Shown: in pieces, positions 10,901 through 20,129 of the stretch
Position numbering within the stretch: position 1 is the first letter of the stretch
Layout: each line of letters begins with the position of its first letter
Origin: Atrina japonica
Taxonomy: Eukaryota; Mollusca; Bivalvia; Pterioida; Pinnidae
Direction: 5' to 3'
Length of the DNA stretch: 64,000 nt
NCBI GenBank assembly: GCA_030159075.1
Contig: BROG01000244.1
Location: forward strand, 62,001-126,000
Program-made: the position numbers and the translations under genes
Notes under the pieces: generated by a model
Seen by the model: only the letters and a program-made list of their open reading frames with translations
What the model was told of the DNA's origin: nothing
Databases searched by the model: none

Positions 10901-12998
10901 GATTCTTTCATGTTTTTGGCTGTGTTTGCTGTTATAGAGAAAAGCATTATAGATAGAGAAAAAAAATAAGAAGCACAAGAATCTCGAAAAAAGTCACAGG
11001 CTATTATCTGAAAAGTTGAATAGAGAGAAAAATTTAGAAACAAAATGCTCTGCATGCAAATGTCTACAATAAAGTCAACAGGATGGAAATTGTTCTGTGG
11101 ACCCTTGTAGGAGTTATTTCCCTTTTATGTAGACTTCATGTTTTTGGCTATTATCTTACAAAGATAAATAGAGAAAGTAAGAAACAAATATGTTCCGCAT
11201 GCAAATATCTACAATAAGGTACAGATTTATCTCCCTTTTTATATGGAATTTTCAAGTTTTGTGAAATATTTTGAAGAGTAAAAGCAAAAAAGTCAAGCAT
11301 GCACAGATCGACAAACACATCAAACATGGTGGAAATTTTCTTTACCTTTTCATGTTTTTGGCTGTTTTAGGTGAATAAAAAGTATAATACAATTGATAGA
11401 AAGTGTAAAAAGCAAAAACATTTACTTGATTTATATGTACAGGTTAAGCAACACATGTACAGTGATAATTATATAATTGTTTATCGTAAGTTGTACAAAT
11501 CGTAGAGTATCACTACAAATTATGTCATGGTTATATCAAGAACAGTGAAAATAAATGAATTTCTTCAAAATAATCAGTGATTTTTATAGTACACTAGGAC
11601 ATGAATATTACAAAGCACTTGGAAAAAAATAATGTTCATACTATAACTTAGTTACACAATTTGATCAATATAACAAGAGTACATTATCAAAGTCATTTAT
11701 TTCCCTGATGAGCATTAAGGCTCATGGGTCTCTTGTATCACATTGTTTTTTTATCACTTTTCCTTAAATAATGTGTAATTTCAAAAAATTACATCTGCAA
11801 AACTGATATTCAATCTTTTTGTTTGCAGAGTCTAAGCGAGACACACCCTGTCATATTTACACATAAAGATGAAGAGAAATCACGACCACGTCTAGCATCA
11901 GCTGATTGTGAGGGCTATAGAGTCAAACAGCGTCCAAAGTCTCGACCAGGACTAGATGGGCATGATCATGATAACAAAATAGTTGTGCTAACAATAGACC
12001 AACATTCACGTGAAGAAGAGGATAAGATTCAAGCTTTAACTGTGGATGATGTGCTTCGGCATTCGGTTAGTGCTAAAACTCCCAACATTAAAACAGAAAA
12101 TCGAGAGAAAGAAGGTACAGGAGAAAACGATGAAATAAACAATGACACATCTATACAAGCTGACGCAGGGGTGGAGAACACAGATCTCTTACGAAGTACC
12201 AGCAAAGTAAGCATAGCAGAGTCTCATGTAAGTGGTGGCAGTGATACCGCACGGACACCAAAATTTAAACCTATTACACCATCATTTACTGTACAAAATC
12301 ACACCACTACTGACCTAGCTGTTGGACCCTCTTCAGGTTCCCTAGCTAGGACTCCTTCTGAAGGTCTCAGGTCTGCTTCTTCCAGCAGAATTGGTAGTGA
12401 AAAGTCTACATCATCCTTAAAGTTAACAAGTGAACGAGGAAGTGCCAAACACATGTATAAACCTTCTAATAAACCTGTCCGTGTAACAAGTCCAGCAGCA
12501 TTTGCTGTATATGGTACGAAAGGAGAAACAGAATTCATACAAATATCAACACAAATTCGCAACCCAAATCCGCCAACTGTGCAACCAATGACACTCAATA
12601 AATCTCAGGATTTGTACATCACTCAGTCTGTCAGTGATGAAGCCATCAGACAAGTCAGCAAACAAAATATGATGGAAATGAGTGAGGCTCCGAGAGCCAC
12701 TCCAGCTCCTGCTTCTTCTCCAGAGCCACAAGATACTAGCAGAATTTCTGACAGACGGTCAGTCACCCCGACTGCATCATTAGCGATAAACATCCCAACC
12801 GCAGAAGATTTTTCCGAGAGGGATTCAGCAGCCAATTCTCCTTGGCCTATAAATCGTGTAGAGGCATACGATTCTGTCTCACAAAGGAAAAATGATAAAC
12901 AAATAGAACATATCACAACATTACTAGAAGGTGCTGTTGTAGAAAAGGAAAATTCTCGTGTATCTGAAAAATCTGTCACATTTAAAGTAGATGATTAA
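1980..12998 (+). CDS. Unrecognised multi-exon gene, 3' part (five coding exons)
   Basis: Exons 1980-2075, 2330-2587, 4316-4478, 9725-9854 and 11829-12998 have AG/GT borders and compatible phases throughout (1, 1, 2, 0). Together they give about 604 residues ending at a TGA-free frame closed by TAA at 12998. The first visible exon starts with an acceptor, so the 5' end lies off the window or in exons I cannot see. The N-terminal visible part is basic and serine-rich. Exons 2-4 carry a charged block (EGGVGSRIAQQLQKGDKIRI, then RQWKKSIKED and a KAEKEKMEK helix-like stretch). The 390-codon last exon is low-complexity Ser/Thr/Pro/Glu-rich, probably disordered, and ends SEKSVTFKVDD. I see no catalytic motif, signal peptide or membrane segment, and I do not recognise the family. 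A TRIM gene sits antisense in the third visible intron. A polyadenylation signal AATAAA lies at 13073. Confidence 0.8.
2588..4315. other. Intron of the unrecognised gene
   Basis: AT-rich intron with a clear GTAAGC donor and a poly-T/AAG acceptor. It contains a short (TA)n tract at about 2731-2757. No nested gene or recognisable transposon was seen. Confidence 0.6.
4700..5130. repeat. Dispersed 'gaccttgacc' repeat
   Basis: Two diverged subunits about 180 bp apart share blocks such as TAGGGCTTTGAAATTTCA, ACCTTGACCTTGG and GACCTACTTTTCAAAA. The right edge, read in reverse, is ACAAGAGTTGTCAGATAACA. The motifs resemble dispersed repeats common in bivalve genomes, though no family is named here. 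It lies immediately 3' of the antisense TRIM gene and may supply part of that gene's 3' untranslated region. Confidence 0.55.
5137..6780 (-). CDS. TRIM-like protein: two B-boxes, coiled coil, NHL-type propeller
   Basis: Single uninterrupted 547-codon frame, start at 6780 and stop at 5137-5139. B-box 1 is at residues 16-53 (C16, C19, C29, C32, C37, C40, H44, H53) and B-box 2 at 71-103 (C71, H74, C83, C86, C91, C94, H99, H102/103). An alpha-helical coiled-coil region follows (about 105-235), then a region of beta-propeller type repeats from about 285 to the end (ICISKNNQDIVVCA, NICHDIYNHLFISDFDNHNI and GLSIDHHGKLWVG are NHL-like blades). There is no RING finger ahead of the B-boxes, so E3 ligase activity cannot be assumed; RING-less B-box/NHL proteins of this layout are abundant in bivalves and are often linked to innate immunity (family knowledge, not shown here). 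It lies antisense in an intron of the flanking gene. A possible splice acceptor, TATATTTCAG, lies 10 bases upstream of the ATG on the coding strand, so a separate non-coding 5' exon is likely. Confidence 0.93.
   Translation of the reverse strand: MATGSVYNTYQTPVTCDVCERSEDVDWYCQECKGNMCTTCKSNHKLTRISKNHNIVPIFEGLRKQLSEEKCKSHPAYICSWHCNDCQVLVCTKCITTEHKGHHICEILDAIENVQKEIEEYHKLLETRYLPKCKAEETRIRQNLAKCHTRITSCKMNINKQREELKHEIDQLCDGLLSKTEDEHQHLSMQSEKTLQKLQDTVKEIDQLMTTSKDILSNLVSEQISFNKEKPSITQFDIQPAPTMQLTTFLPGKVDKEQMSKQIGKLVCPGQTPDDVLPVTEPVIDVQSIQRHDLGIMIADIFAVNTNKAWVRGNTGETLKLVNTEGQVMKSIGTKSDRYHFVVISTGDIMVTDYTEKCIRIMTPTGQVTRTINTKPYNPTGICISKNNQDIVVCANTSSNSKLVVYSRDGKELHTITYTDVPVKKYLIQRVSQNGSGDYCVAHHDQQVVYGLDYNGVLQFTYDGSNVKNAEFRFYPRNICHDIYNHLFISDFDNHNIHMLNGEGQFLRSLLTAQDGIYLPSGLSIDHHGKLWVGQLKGVLCVVDYLK
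6868..7110. repeat. CA-rich tandem repeat
   Basis: Mixture of CACACA/GACAGA microsatellite and about 2.5 copies of a ~56-bp unit containing GACAGACAGATGGATAGACA followed by CACACACACATACATATACA. It lies about 90-330 bp upstream of the TRIM start codon, so it may fall in that gene's 5' intron or promoter region. Minus-strand reading frames rich in C and V here are artefacts of the repeat. Confidence 0.9.
7120..8390. other. Non-coding intronic sequence
   Basis: AT-rich sequence inside the large intron of the flanking gene and upstream of TRIM. I see no exon with credible splice sites, no RNA gene and no recognised repeat. Confidence 0.45.
8395..8730. repeat. Minisatellite, 57-bp unit
   Basis: Just under six nearly identical copies of a 57-bp unit (ACCTAGCATCAACATAGATA ... 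AAAATGTAATACATCAGCAT). Copies alternate CATCAGCATT and CATCAACATT at one position, hinting at a 114-bp dimer duplication. The minus strand reads as a 19-residue periodic frame (57/3), which is not a gene. Confidence 0.93.
8731..9724. other. Intronic sequence with dispersed-repeat fragments
   Basis: Non-coding. Two blocks sharing TATTTCCAGAGTTATG (near 9400 and 9543) resemble the 'stop-at-the-same-word' dispersed repeats seen elsewhere in bivalves; I cannot name the family. It ends at the TTCTACAG acceptor of the exon at 9725. Confidence 0.4.
10430..11420. repeat. Diverged tandem repeat, about 150-185-bp period
   Basis: Five or six degenerate copies sharing ordered blocks: GTTATTTCCCCTTTT, then TTTTTGGCTATTATCT, then AATAGAGAGAAAA, then AAATGTTTGGCA, then GGAAATTGTC. 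Divergence and indels are much greater than in the other arrays of this window, so it is older. It lies wholly in the last intron of the unrecognised gene. Confidence 0.7.
11640..11745. repeat. Fragment of dispersed 'acaagag' repeat
   Basis: The block ATTAAGGCTCATGGGTCTCT, ending TTGTATC, reads in reverse as GATACAAGAGACCCATGAGC, the start motif of a repeat family very common in bivalve introns. Only about 100 bp is present. Confidence 0.45.
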
Positions 12999-13585
12999 TA
13001 TAGAACTCTTATTTTGCCATATAATAAGACATTTACAATTGCTTATTTACTCCAGGAAATGATCATTTTATAAATAAACAGTAAAAACATTATAAACAGA
13101 AGTGGGTCAAGCCACAAAATGGTGGTCTTTATATAACAGACACAATTTTATAATATACCAATACACCAGCATAAGTTGATCAGTATTATTTACCGGTAAC
13201 TCATGATAGACAAAAACAATACATCACAGTCTATAAAATGAATATTTAGTGATACAGAAGTTAAACAGTGAGTTTCTAATACTTCAAAAGTTCTGTATGA
13301 GGAAATATTATATACATTTTACCAAGATATAGTTTTGTCAAAAATACGGGCCAACACAAATGCCCAAGATGATCTGTCAATTAGACTTCATCAGTTGTGC
13401 TTGAGTTTTAAAAAAATTTATGTAAATTTATGCATTACAAAAAATGGTAGCATACAAGGCCAAAAAATAACCTAAATTTGTCTTTGAGTAACCACTGTAA
13501 AAAGATGACTATATTTAAAAGTTTTGGAGTTCCGAATTAAACTATTCTGTCCTTTCGAAATATATGTATTACTTTAGTATAAAAT
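12999..13585 (+). other. Probable 3' UTR and flank
   Basis: Sequence after the stop of the unrecognised gene. The first AATAAA lies at 13073-13078, giving a short predicted 3' UTR. Nothing else was recognised before the minisatellite begins. Confidence 0.5.
13073..13078 (+). promoter_or_regulatory. Candidate polyadenylation signal
   Basis: AATAAA 75 bp after the stop codon at 12998. The position is plausible; use of the site cannot be shown from sequence alone. Confidence 0.5.
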
Positions 13586-13590
13586 AATCA

Positions 13591-15285
13591 GGCCTTCAGT
13601 GTCTCATACACCAAAAGTTCTGTATGACGAACTTAGGAGTGAGTGTCTCATACACCTAAAGTTCTGTATGGTTTATCTTAGGCCTTCAGTGTCTCATACA
13701 CCTAAAGTTCTGTATGGTTTATCTTAGGCCTTCAGTGTCTCATACACCTAAAGTTCTGTATGGTTTATCTCAGGCCTTCAGTGTCTCATACACCTAAAGT
13801 TCTGTATGGTTTATCTTAGGCCTTCAGTGTCTCATACACCTAAAGTTCTGTATGGTTTATCTTAGGCCTTCAGTGTCTCATACACCAGAAGTTCTCTATG
13901 ACGAACTTAGGAGTGAGTGTCTCATACACCTAAAGTTCTGTATGGTTTATCTTAGGCCTTCAGTGTCTCATACACCAGAAGTTCTCTATGATGAACTTAT
14001 GAGTGAGTGTCTCATTCACCTAAAGTTCTGTATGGTTTATCTTAGGCCTTCAGTGTCTCATACACCAAAAGTTCTCTATGACGAACTTAGGAGTGAGTGT
14101 CTCATTCACCTAAAGTTCTGTATGGTTTATCTTAGGACAGTGTCTCATTCACCTCAAGTTCTGTATGGTTTATCTTAGGCCCTCAGTGTCTCATTCACCT
14201 AAAGTTCTGTATGGTTTATCTTAGGCCCTCAGTGTCTCTTACACCAAAAGTTCTCTGTGATGAACTTAGGAGTGAGTGTCTCATTCACCTAAAGTTCTGT
14301 ATGGTTTATCTTAGGCCCTCAGTGTCTCATTCACCTAAAGTTCTGTATGGTTTATCTTAGGCCTTCAGTGTCTCATACACCAAAAGTTCTCTATGACGAA
14401 CTTAGGAGTGAGTGTCTCATTCACCTAAAGTTCTGTATGGTTTATCTTAGGCCCTCAGTGTCTCATACACCAGAAGTTCTCTATGACGAACTTAGGAGTG
14501 AGTGTCTCATTCACCTAAAGTTCTGTATGGTTTATCTTAGGCCTTCAGTGTCTCATTCACCTAAAGTTCTGTATGGTTTATCTTAGGCCCTCAGTGTCTC
14601 ATTCACCTAAAGTTCTGTATGGTTTATCTTAGGCCTTCAGTGTCTCATACACCAGAAGTTCTCTATGATGAACTTAGGAGTGAGTGTCTCATTCACCTAA
14701 AGTTCTGTATGGTTTATCCCTTCAGTGTCTCATTCACCTAAAGTTCTGTATGGTTTATCTTAGGCCCTCAGTGTCTCTCTAAAGTTCTGTATGGTTTATC
14801 TTAGGCCTTCAGTGTATCATACACCAAAAGTTCTGTATGGTTTATCTTAGGCCTTCAGTGTCTCATACACCAGAAGTTCTCTATGACGAACTTAGGAGTG
14901 AGTGTCTCATACACCTAAAGTTCTGTATGGTTTATCTTAGGCCCTCAGTGTCTCATTCACCTAAAGTTCTGTATGTTTTATCTTAGGCCCTCAGTGCACC
15001 TAAAGTTCTGTATGGTTTATCTTAGGCCCTCAGTGTCTCATACACCAAAAGTTCTCTGTGATGAACTTAGGAGTGAGTGTCTCATTCACCTAAAGTTCTG
15101 TATGGTTTATCTTAGGCCTTCAGTGTCTCATTCACCTAAAGTTCTGTATGGTTTATCTTAGGCCCTCAGTGTCTCATTCACCTAAAGTTCTGTATGGTTT
15201 ATCTTAGGCCCTCAGTGTCTCTTACACCAAAAGTTCTCTGTGATGAACTTTGGCAGTGAGTGTCTAAAGTTCTCTATGATAGTGA
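13591..15285. repeat. Minisatellite of two alternating monomers (46 and 44 bp)
   Basis: Monomer A (46 bp) contains TTCTGTATGGTTTATCTTAG; monomer B (44 bp) contains TTCTCTATGACGAACTTAGG. Both share a tail of GTGTCTCATNCACCTAAA type, so they derive from one ancestor. A+B is 90 bp, a multiple of three, and runs of A-B therefore keep a reading frame open (for example 13852-14178) with a 30-residue period. About 36 monomers are present. Early copies carry CATACACC and later copies CATTCACC, so variants have spread regionally within the array. It lies between two genes. Confidence 0.96.
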
Positions 15286-15290
15286 ATGGC

Positions 15291-15887
15291 CATTGGCTCT
15301 TTAGCACATTGATAAGTTAGTGCTTTTAGTATTCCTACTAGCTTTGTAATGTATATCTTGTTAGTGTCAGTGGAATGTTTGGAAACTAATGACTATTGAC
15401 AGTCACAATACAGTAAGATTTAACTGTAAATAAAACATCTTGTTACACCCAGTAGAACAGTATTATCAAAGATTTGAACATGTATTGAGGAAACATTGAA
15501 ATACTTGAAATTATATGCAACCAAAATTGGCTGTAGGAAGAAATAGAATATATTTCATTGATTCCCCATTTTTATATTTGATTTACAATTTTTTTAGTTT
15601 TATTTTTAAGATATTTAAGATATAGTTTTATCAATTGCATTTCTTATTTTAATGAGTGTTTAAAAAAGAACATTGAAAAATATATTTACATAAATTTTCA
15701 CAGTGGCATACTTCTATAAATGACACTGATTTTACAAAAAGCTTATGTCTATGCTAAAAGTCACATTTCATCCTTAGCCTATACATCAACCATCATCTGT
15801 AACATCTTAGTCATCATCCGTGTGTTACCTAGGTATAGAATTAATTAGAATATTGCAATGCAAACACAAATAACATTCTGTTATCAT
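15291..15887. other. Intergenic AT-rich sequence
   Basis: No gene, RNA or repeat family recognised. Confidence 0.4.
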
Positions 15888-15891
15888 TTAA

Positions 15892-16235
15892 AGGGGCATC
15901 AGTTGTGTTTAACAAATTACCATATTTGGATTTTTTTTCTCTACTTTTACTACTTGTACTTGATGTAAATAATGAGAGCTATATACAGATATAACAAATC
16001 TTATATTCCTATATATTATGTGAAATAAGGTCAGCGCCAGTGTGGTATGTATTTACAAATAGTACGATTGACTTAATCAATTGCAAGTGAATGATTGCCA
16101 AACTGGGTTTCTCAAGCAATTTTCACAAAATATATAGGAATTTTTATGCCTGTGTGTATCTTTTTTTGTTATTGTATATCAACCTAAATATTAAAAAAGG
16201 AGATTTTTGTTGTTGAAAAAACAGCTAATGCCCCT
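15892..16235. mobile_element. piggyBac-like MITE, 344 bp
   Basis: Terminal inverted repeats AGGGGCATCAGTTGT (left) and AGGGGCATTAGCTGT (right, read in reverse). The element is bounded on both sides by TTAA (15888-15891 and 16236-16239), the target-site duplication expected of the piggyBac superfamily. The 344 bp between carry no reading frame, so it is non-autonomous. Confidence 0.75.
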
Positions 16236-16526
16236 TTAAGCTATCACTTCATACTAAAATTGATGTATTGTTTCCTCACCAATGCAACACAAATTTGTAC
16301 TTTTTGACACAATCAAAAAGTATAAATATGTGTTCCATACATCACTTCTTTAATATAGTGCTTTAAGCAGACTGTAAGCAGGTCTCTGTGTAATTTTAGA
16401 GATTTCAAATAAGAAACATCATTTTTTTTTTACAAACTTGAAATTCAATCAGTATAAAAGTTCCAATGAGGGGAATTGAGAGGAATTCAAATTTTTCATA
16501 AATTTAAACTTTAAACTTAGCTATAA

Positions 16527-16627
<101 letters not shown>

Positions 16628-16639
16628 GTTTTTTTTGTT

Positions 16640-17325
16640 TTTTGTTTTTTTGAGTAAGTAACAGGATTAAATATACATACTATATACATATTGTAAATCT
16701 TGTTTCATCAAATTTTGTCAGAGATCAAAATTTATGAACTTTGTTTCACATGCAAATTCTGGATTGTGACTTTTTTCACATTTTGTTACCTGAATCTGCA
16801 TTATGTAAACAGAGTACAGTTTAAATGTTCACTGTGATGTTTGTATCACCTGTCTTTTACCTGTATTTAATGCATTACCTGTCGTTTATGTTTTACAGCA
16901 TAGAAGTGTGGATTAATCATATGCTTGTGATTTGATGTCTTTATTAATCAGTATTTAAATTTTGTCATTTCTTTATCATATACATATAGGCAATCTTTCT
17001 ATTGGAATAATTATTAACAAATCCTTCCATATGTAGTTATTATTTACAGCATTTGTTGAAAGAGAATCACTTAATAAAGCTCTGTGATAATTAATCTCTA
17101 TAAAATGTCTTATTGTTTCTGTATATTTATCACATCCAGCCATGGATGATAATGAACTCTACTTGACCTCCAAGAAATGCACCAGTTCTATTATGCCATG
17201 CTTCACACCCTTTAGATGGGTACAATTTATTTAAATCATGACAAACCTAACTTGTTTTTCAATAAAATTTTAATTCAGCTAAGATCATTTATAAACTATC
17301 AGACATGTCAAAGTGGCAATTTAAC
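16640..17325. other. Intergenic AT-rich sequence
   Basis: No gene or repeat family recognised. Confidence 0.4.
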
Positions 17326-17326
17326 T

Positions 17327-19380
17327 ATGACAGCTGATTAAGTTGTTGGAACTTACCTTAGCAAAGGGTTCTGGACAGTATGTTGAGTGAATACTTTGTT
17401 TGAACTTACCTTGGCGAGACATCGACTGTAGGCTGAGTGAATACATTACTGAAACTCACTTCATTGAGATATGAACTTAACAGTGAGTGATTAAGATGTT
17501 GGAGCTTACCTTGGTGAGATATGAATTGTAGGCTGAGTGAATACATCACTAGAACTCACTTCACTGAGATATGAACTTTAGGATGAGTGATTCAGATGCT
17601 GAAGCTCACTTTGATGAGATATGGACTGTAGGGTGAGTGGTTAAGATGTTGGAACTTACCTTGGTGAGATATAGACTTAAGGGTGAGTCGTTAAGATGTT
17701 GGAGTTTACCTTGGTGAGATATAGACTTACGGGTGAGTGGTTAAGATGTTGGAGTTTACCTTGGTGAGATATAGACTTAAGGGTGAGTGGTTAAGATGTT
17801 GGAACTTACCTTGGTGAGATATAGACTTAAGGGTGAGTGGTTAAGATGTTGGAGTTTACCTTGGTGAGATATAGACTTAAGGGTGAGTGGTTAAGATGTT
17901 GGAACTTACCTTGGTGAGATATATACTTACAGGCGAGTGGTTAAGATGTTGGAGTTTACCTTGGTGAGATATAGACTTAAGGGTGATTGGTTAAGATGTT
18001 GGAGTTTACCTTTTTTAAGATATGGAATGCAGGGTGAATTATTTAAAAAGTAGTTGGAACTCACCTTGTTGAGATATGGACTTCATGGTCAGTGATTAAG
18101 ATGGGACGTACCTTGGTGAGATGTTGACTTTAGGGTGAGTGGTTATGGCATCGGAATCTACCTTGGCGAGATATGGACTATAGGGTAAGTAATTAAGATG
18201 TTGGATCTCAGCTTGGTAAAATATCAACTGTAGTGTGAGTGATTAGGATGTTGGAACTTACCTTTGTGAGATATGGAATTTAGGGTGATTAATTATGTTG
18301 TTGGAACTCACCACTGATATATGAACTGTAGTGCAAGATGAGATGAGATATAGACTCTATAGTAGGGCTGTCATTGATAGACTCGATATCGATACACAAA
18401 TTGATTTGATACCATAATCCATACACTTTTAAAGTATCAATACATTTCATTATGCATTTCACAGAATGTATTTTCTTTTACAATTTCCAAAATATTCTAT
18501 TTTGAACTATGTTATAATTTTTTTTCTAATTGTTCATTTTGTTCAAATAAATGATGTTTTCCTTGCAATGATGGCTTTTTTCGTGTTCAGATGGTCAAAT
18601 ATACAATAAAACAACTAAATATTACAATTAATCTATTTATTTTGAATGCATTCATAGAAGTACCAAATTATTTGATTTATCAATATATCGATACTTTTTA
18701 CTTATCGATATATCAATATAGAATTTCTCATCATTGACACCCCTACTCTATAGTGATAAAAAGTTGTTGGAACTCATTTTAGTAGGATATGAACTGTAAG
18801 GTGATTGATAAAGTTGTTGGAATATGGACTATGGTACAAGTGATGAAGTTGTTGAAACTCACCTTGATGAGATATGGACTTTGGGGTGAGTGGTTAAGAT
18901 GTTGAAATTTACCTTGGTAAGATATTGACTTTAGGGTGAGTGGTTAAGATGTTGAAATTTACCTTGGTAAGATATTGACTTTAGGGTGAGTGGTTAAGAT
19001 GTTGAAATTTACCTTGGTAAGATATTGACTTTAGGGTGAGTGATTAAGTTGTTGGAACTCACTTTGTTGAGATACAGACTTTTGGGTGAGTGATTAAGTT
19101 GGTTGAGATACAGACTTTTGGGTGAGTGATTAAGTTGTTGGAACTCATCTTGGTGAGATATGGACTGTAGGGTGAGTGTTGTTGGAATTTATCACCTATA
19201 GAAGATATGAAATGTATGGTGAGTGATTACGTTGTTGGGGCTCAATTTGGTGAGACATGAATTTTAATTGTAAGTGATTAAGATGCAGGAACTTACCTTG
19301 GTGAGATATGCACTTTAGGGTGAGTGGTTAAGATGTTGGAACTCGCCTTGGTGAGATATGGACTGGAGTGAGTGATGAAA
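17327..19380. repeat. Minisatellite, 50-bp unit, interrupted by a hAT MITE
   Basis: About 30 copies of a 50-bp unit containing GGTGAGTGGTTAAGATGTTG and GAACTTACCTTGGTGAGATA. Central copies (17640-18000) are nearly identical, with two alternating variants (GGAACTTACC and GGAGTTTACC); copies toward both edges are diverged. A 383-bp transposon at 18363-18745 splits the array, with repeat copies continuing on both sides. Confidence 0.95.
18363..18745. mobile_element. hAT-type MITE, 383 bp
   Basis: Ends TAGGGCTGTCATTGA (left) and TAGGGGTGTCAATGA (right, in reverse), flanked by a perfect 8-bp duplication CTCTATAG (18355-18362 and 18746-18753). An 8-bp duplication with T at position 2 and A at position 7 is typical of hAT transposons. 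Subterminal regions on both sides repeat ATCGATA-type motifs (near 18385, 18690 and 18708), as expected for transposase binding. There is no coding capacity. Confidence 0.9.
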
Positions 19381-19520
19381 ATGTTGATAACAAAAATTAG
19401 TTAGACATAAACCAAATCAGCATTCAAATACAAATTCATTTTCACTATCATTGAAATCTGAATTCACATTGTGTGTCTTAACACTAGTGCCTTTTATCTT
19501 TTCTGACAATCAGTATAGGT
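19381..19520. other. Short intergenic spacer
   Basis: Nothing recognised between the 50-bp array and the first hairpin element. Confidence 0.4.
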
Positions 19521-19528
19521 CTACCCTA

Positions 19529-19626
19529 GCCGAATTTCTGCCCCGAGATTGTAAGCGATTTTTATGGGGATAGGGGTTAAAATAATTATTTACCCTTAAA
19601 ATCGGGGCAGAAATTCAGCCTTTGGC
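19529..19626. mobile_element. Hairpin (foldback) element, copy 1
   Basis: Arms GCCGAATTTCTGCCCCGA (from 19529) and its near-perfect complement ending near 19620 enclose about 50 bp. The element is flanked by CTACCCTA at 19521-19528 and 19627-19634, a plausible 8-bp target duplication. A second copy lies at 20038-20120. Confidence 0.65.
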
Positions 19627-19959
19627 CTACCCTAAATATTCCACCAAATCAATTATCTTTACAATGATACTCCAAGCGGTTTGGGAGAAACTTCAGTATA
19701 ACTGCACAACCGCCTGATACTAAAATTTCCATATTTTATAAAAACAAACAAGCAATAGAATAGTTTGCTAACAATATGGTATTCGGCGATTATGATTAAG
19801 AAAATAGACCACAACACTACCTAGAGCAGGGTATGTACGATTCATTTCAGGCCGAATTTCGGCCTAGGTTCATTTTTGCTTAATCATGTTTTTGGTAAAA
19901 TATTATTCATTATGAGCTGAACATAAGTAGGCTACACTGACTTGGATCAATAGGGACAA

Positions 19960-19992
19960 CGATATATAAAGCTAACATAGCTTTATATATCG
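19960..19992. repeat. Perfect 15-bp palindrome with 3-nt spacer
   Basis: CGATATATAAAGCTA (19960-19974), then ACA, then the exact reverse complement (19978-19992). It lies between the two GCCGAATTTC hairpin copies. It could form a cruciform in DNA or a stable stem-loop in RNA. Confidence 0.9.
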
Positions 19993-20037
19993 CTGATTGG
20001 GTTCCGAAAAAAAAAAGCCTGGTATATTTTCTGATAG

Positions 20038-20120
20038 GCCGAAATTCTATCCCGATTTTAAGTTACTTTTTGGGTATTACTTTTAAACATGGTAATTTAA
20101 AATCAGGACAGAATTTCGGC
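20038..20120. mobile_element. Hairpin (foldback) element, copy 2
   Basis: A 23-bp left arm, beginning GCCGAAATTC at 20038, pairs with a right arm at 20098-20120 ending GAATTTCGGC with 21 of 23 positions complementary. It is related to the copy at 19529 by arm sequence. A solo fragment GGCCGAATTTCGGCC, itself palindromic, lies near 19853. Confidence 0.65.
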
Positions 20121-20129
20121 TAAATTTTC

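Noticed and set aside
11823..11828. Start of the 391-codon frame as an independent single-exon gene
   Set aside because: The first codons overlap a TTGTTTGCAG acceptor, and the frame matches the phase of the preceding exon at 9725-9854, so this is a terminal exon.
13852..15161. Repetitive frames reading MVYLRPSVSHTPEVLYDE
   Set aside because: They come from the 46/44-bp minisatellite, whose 90-bp dimer is a multiple of three.
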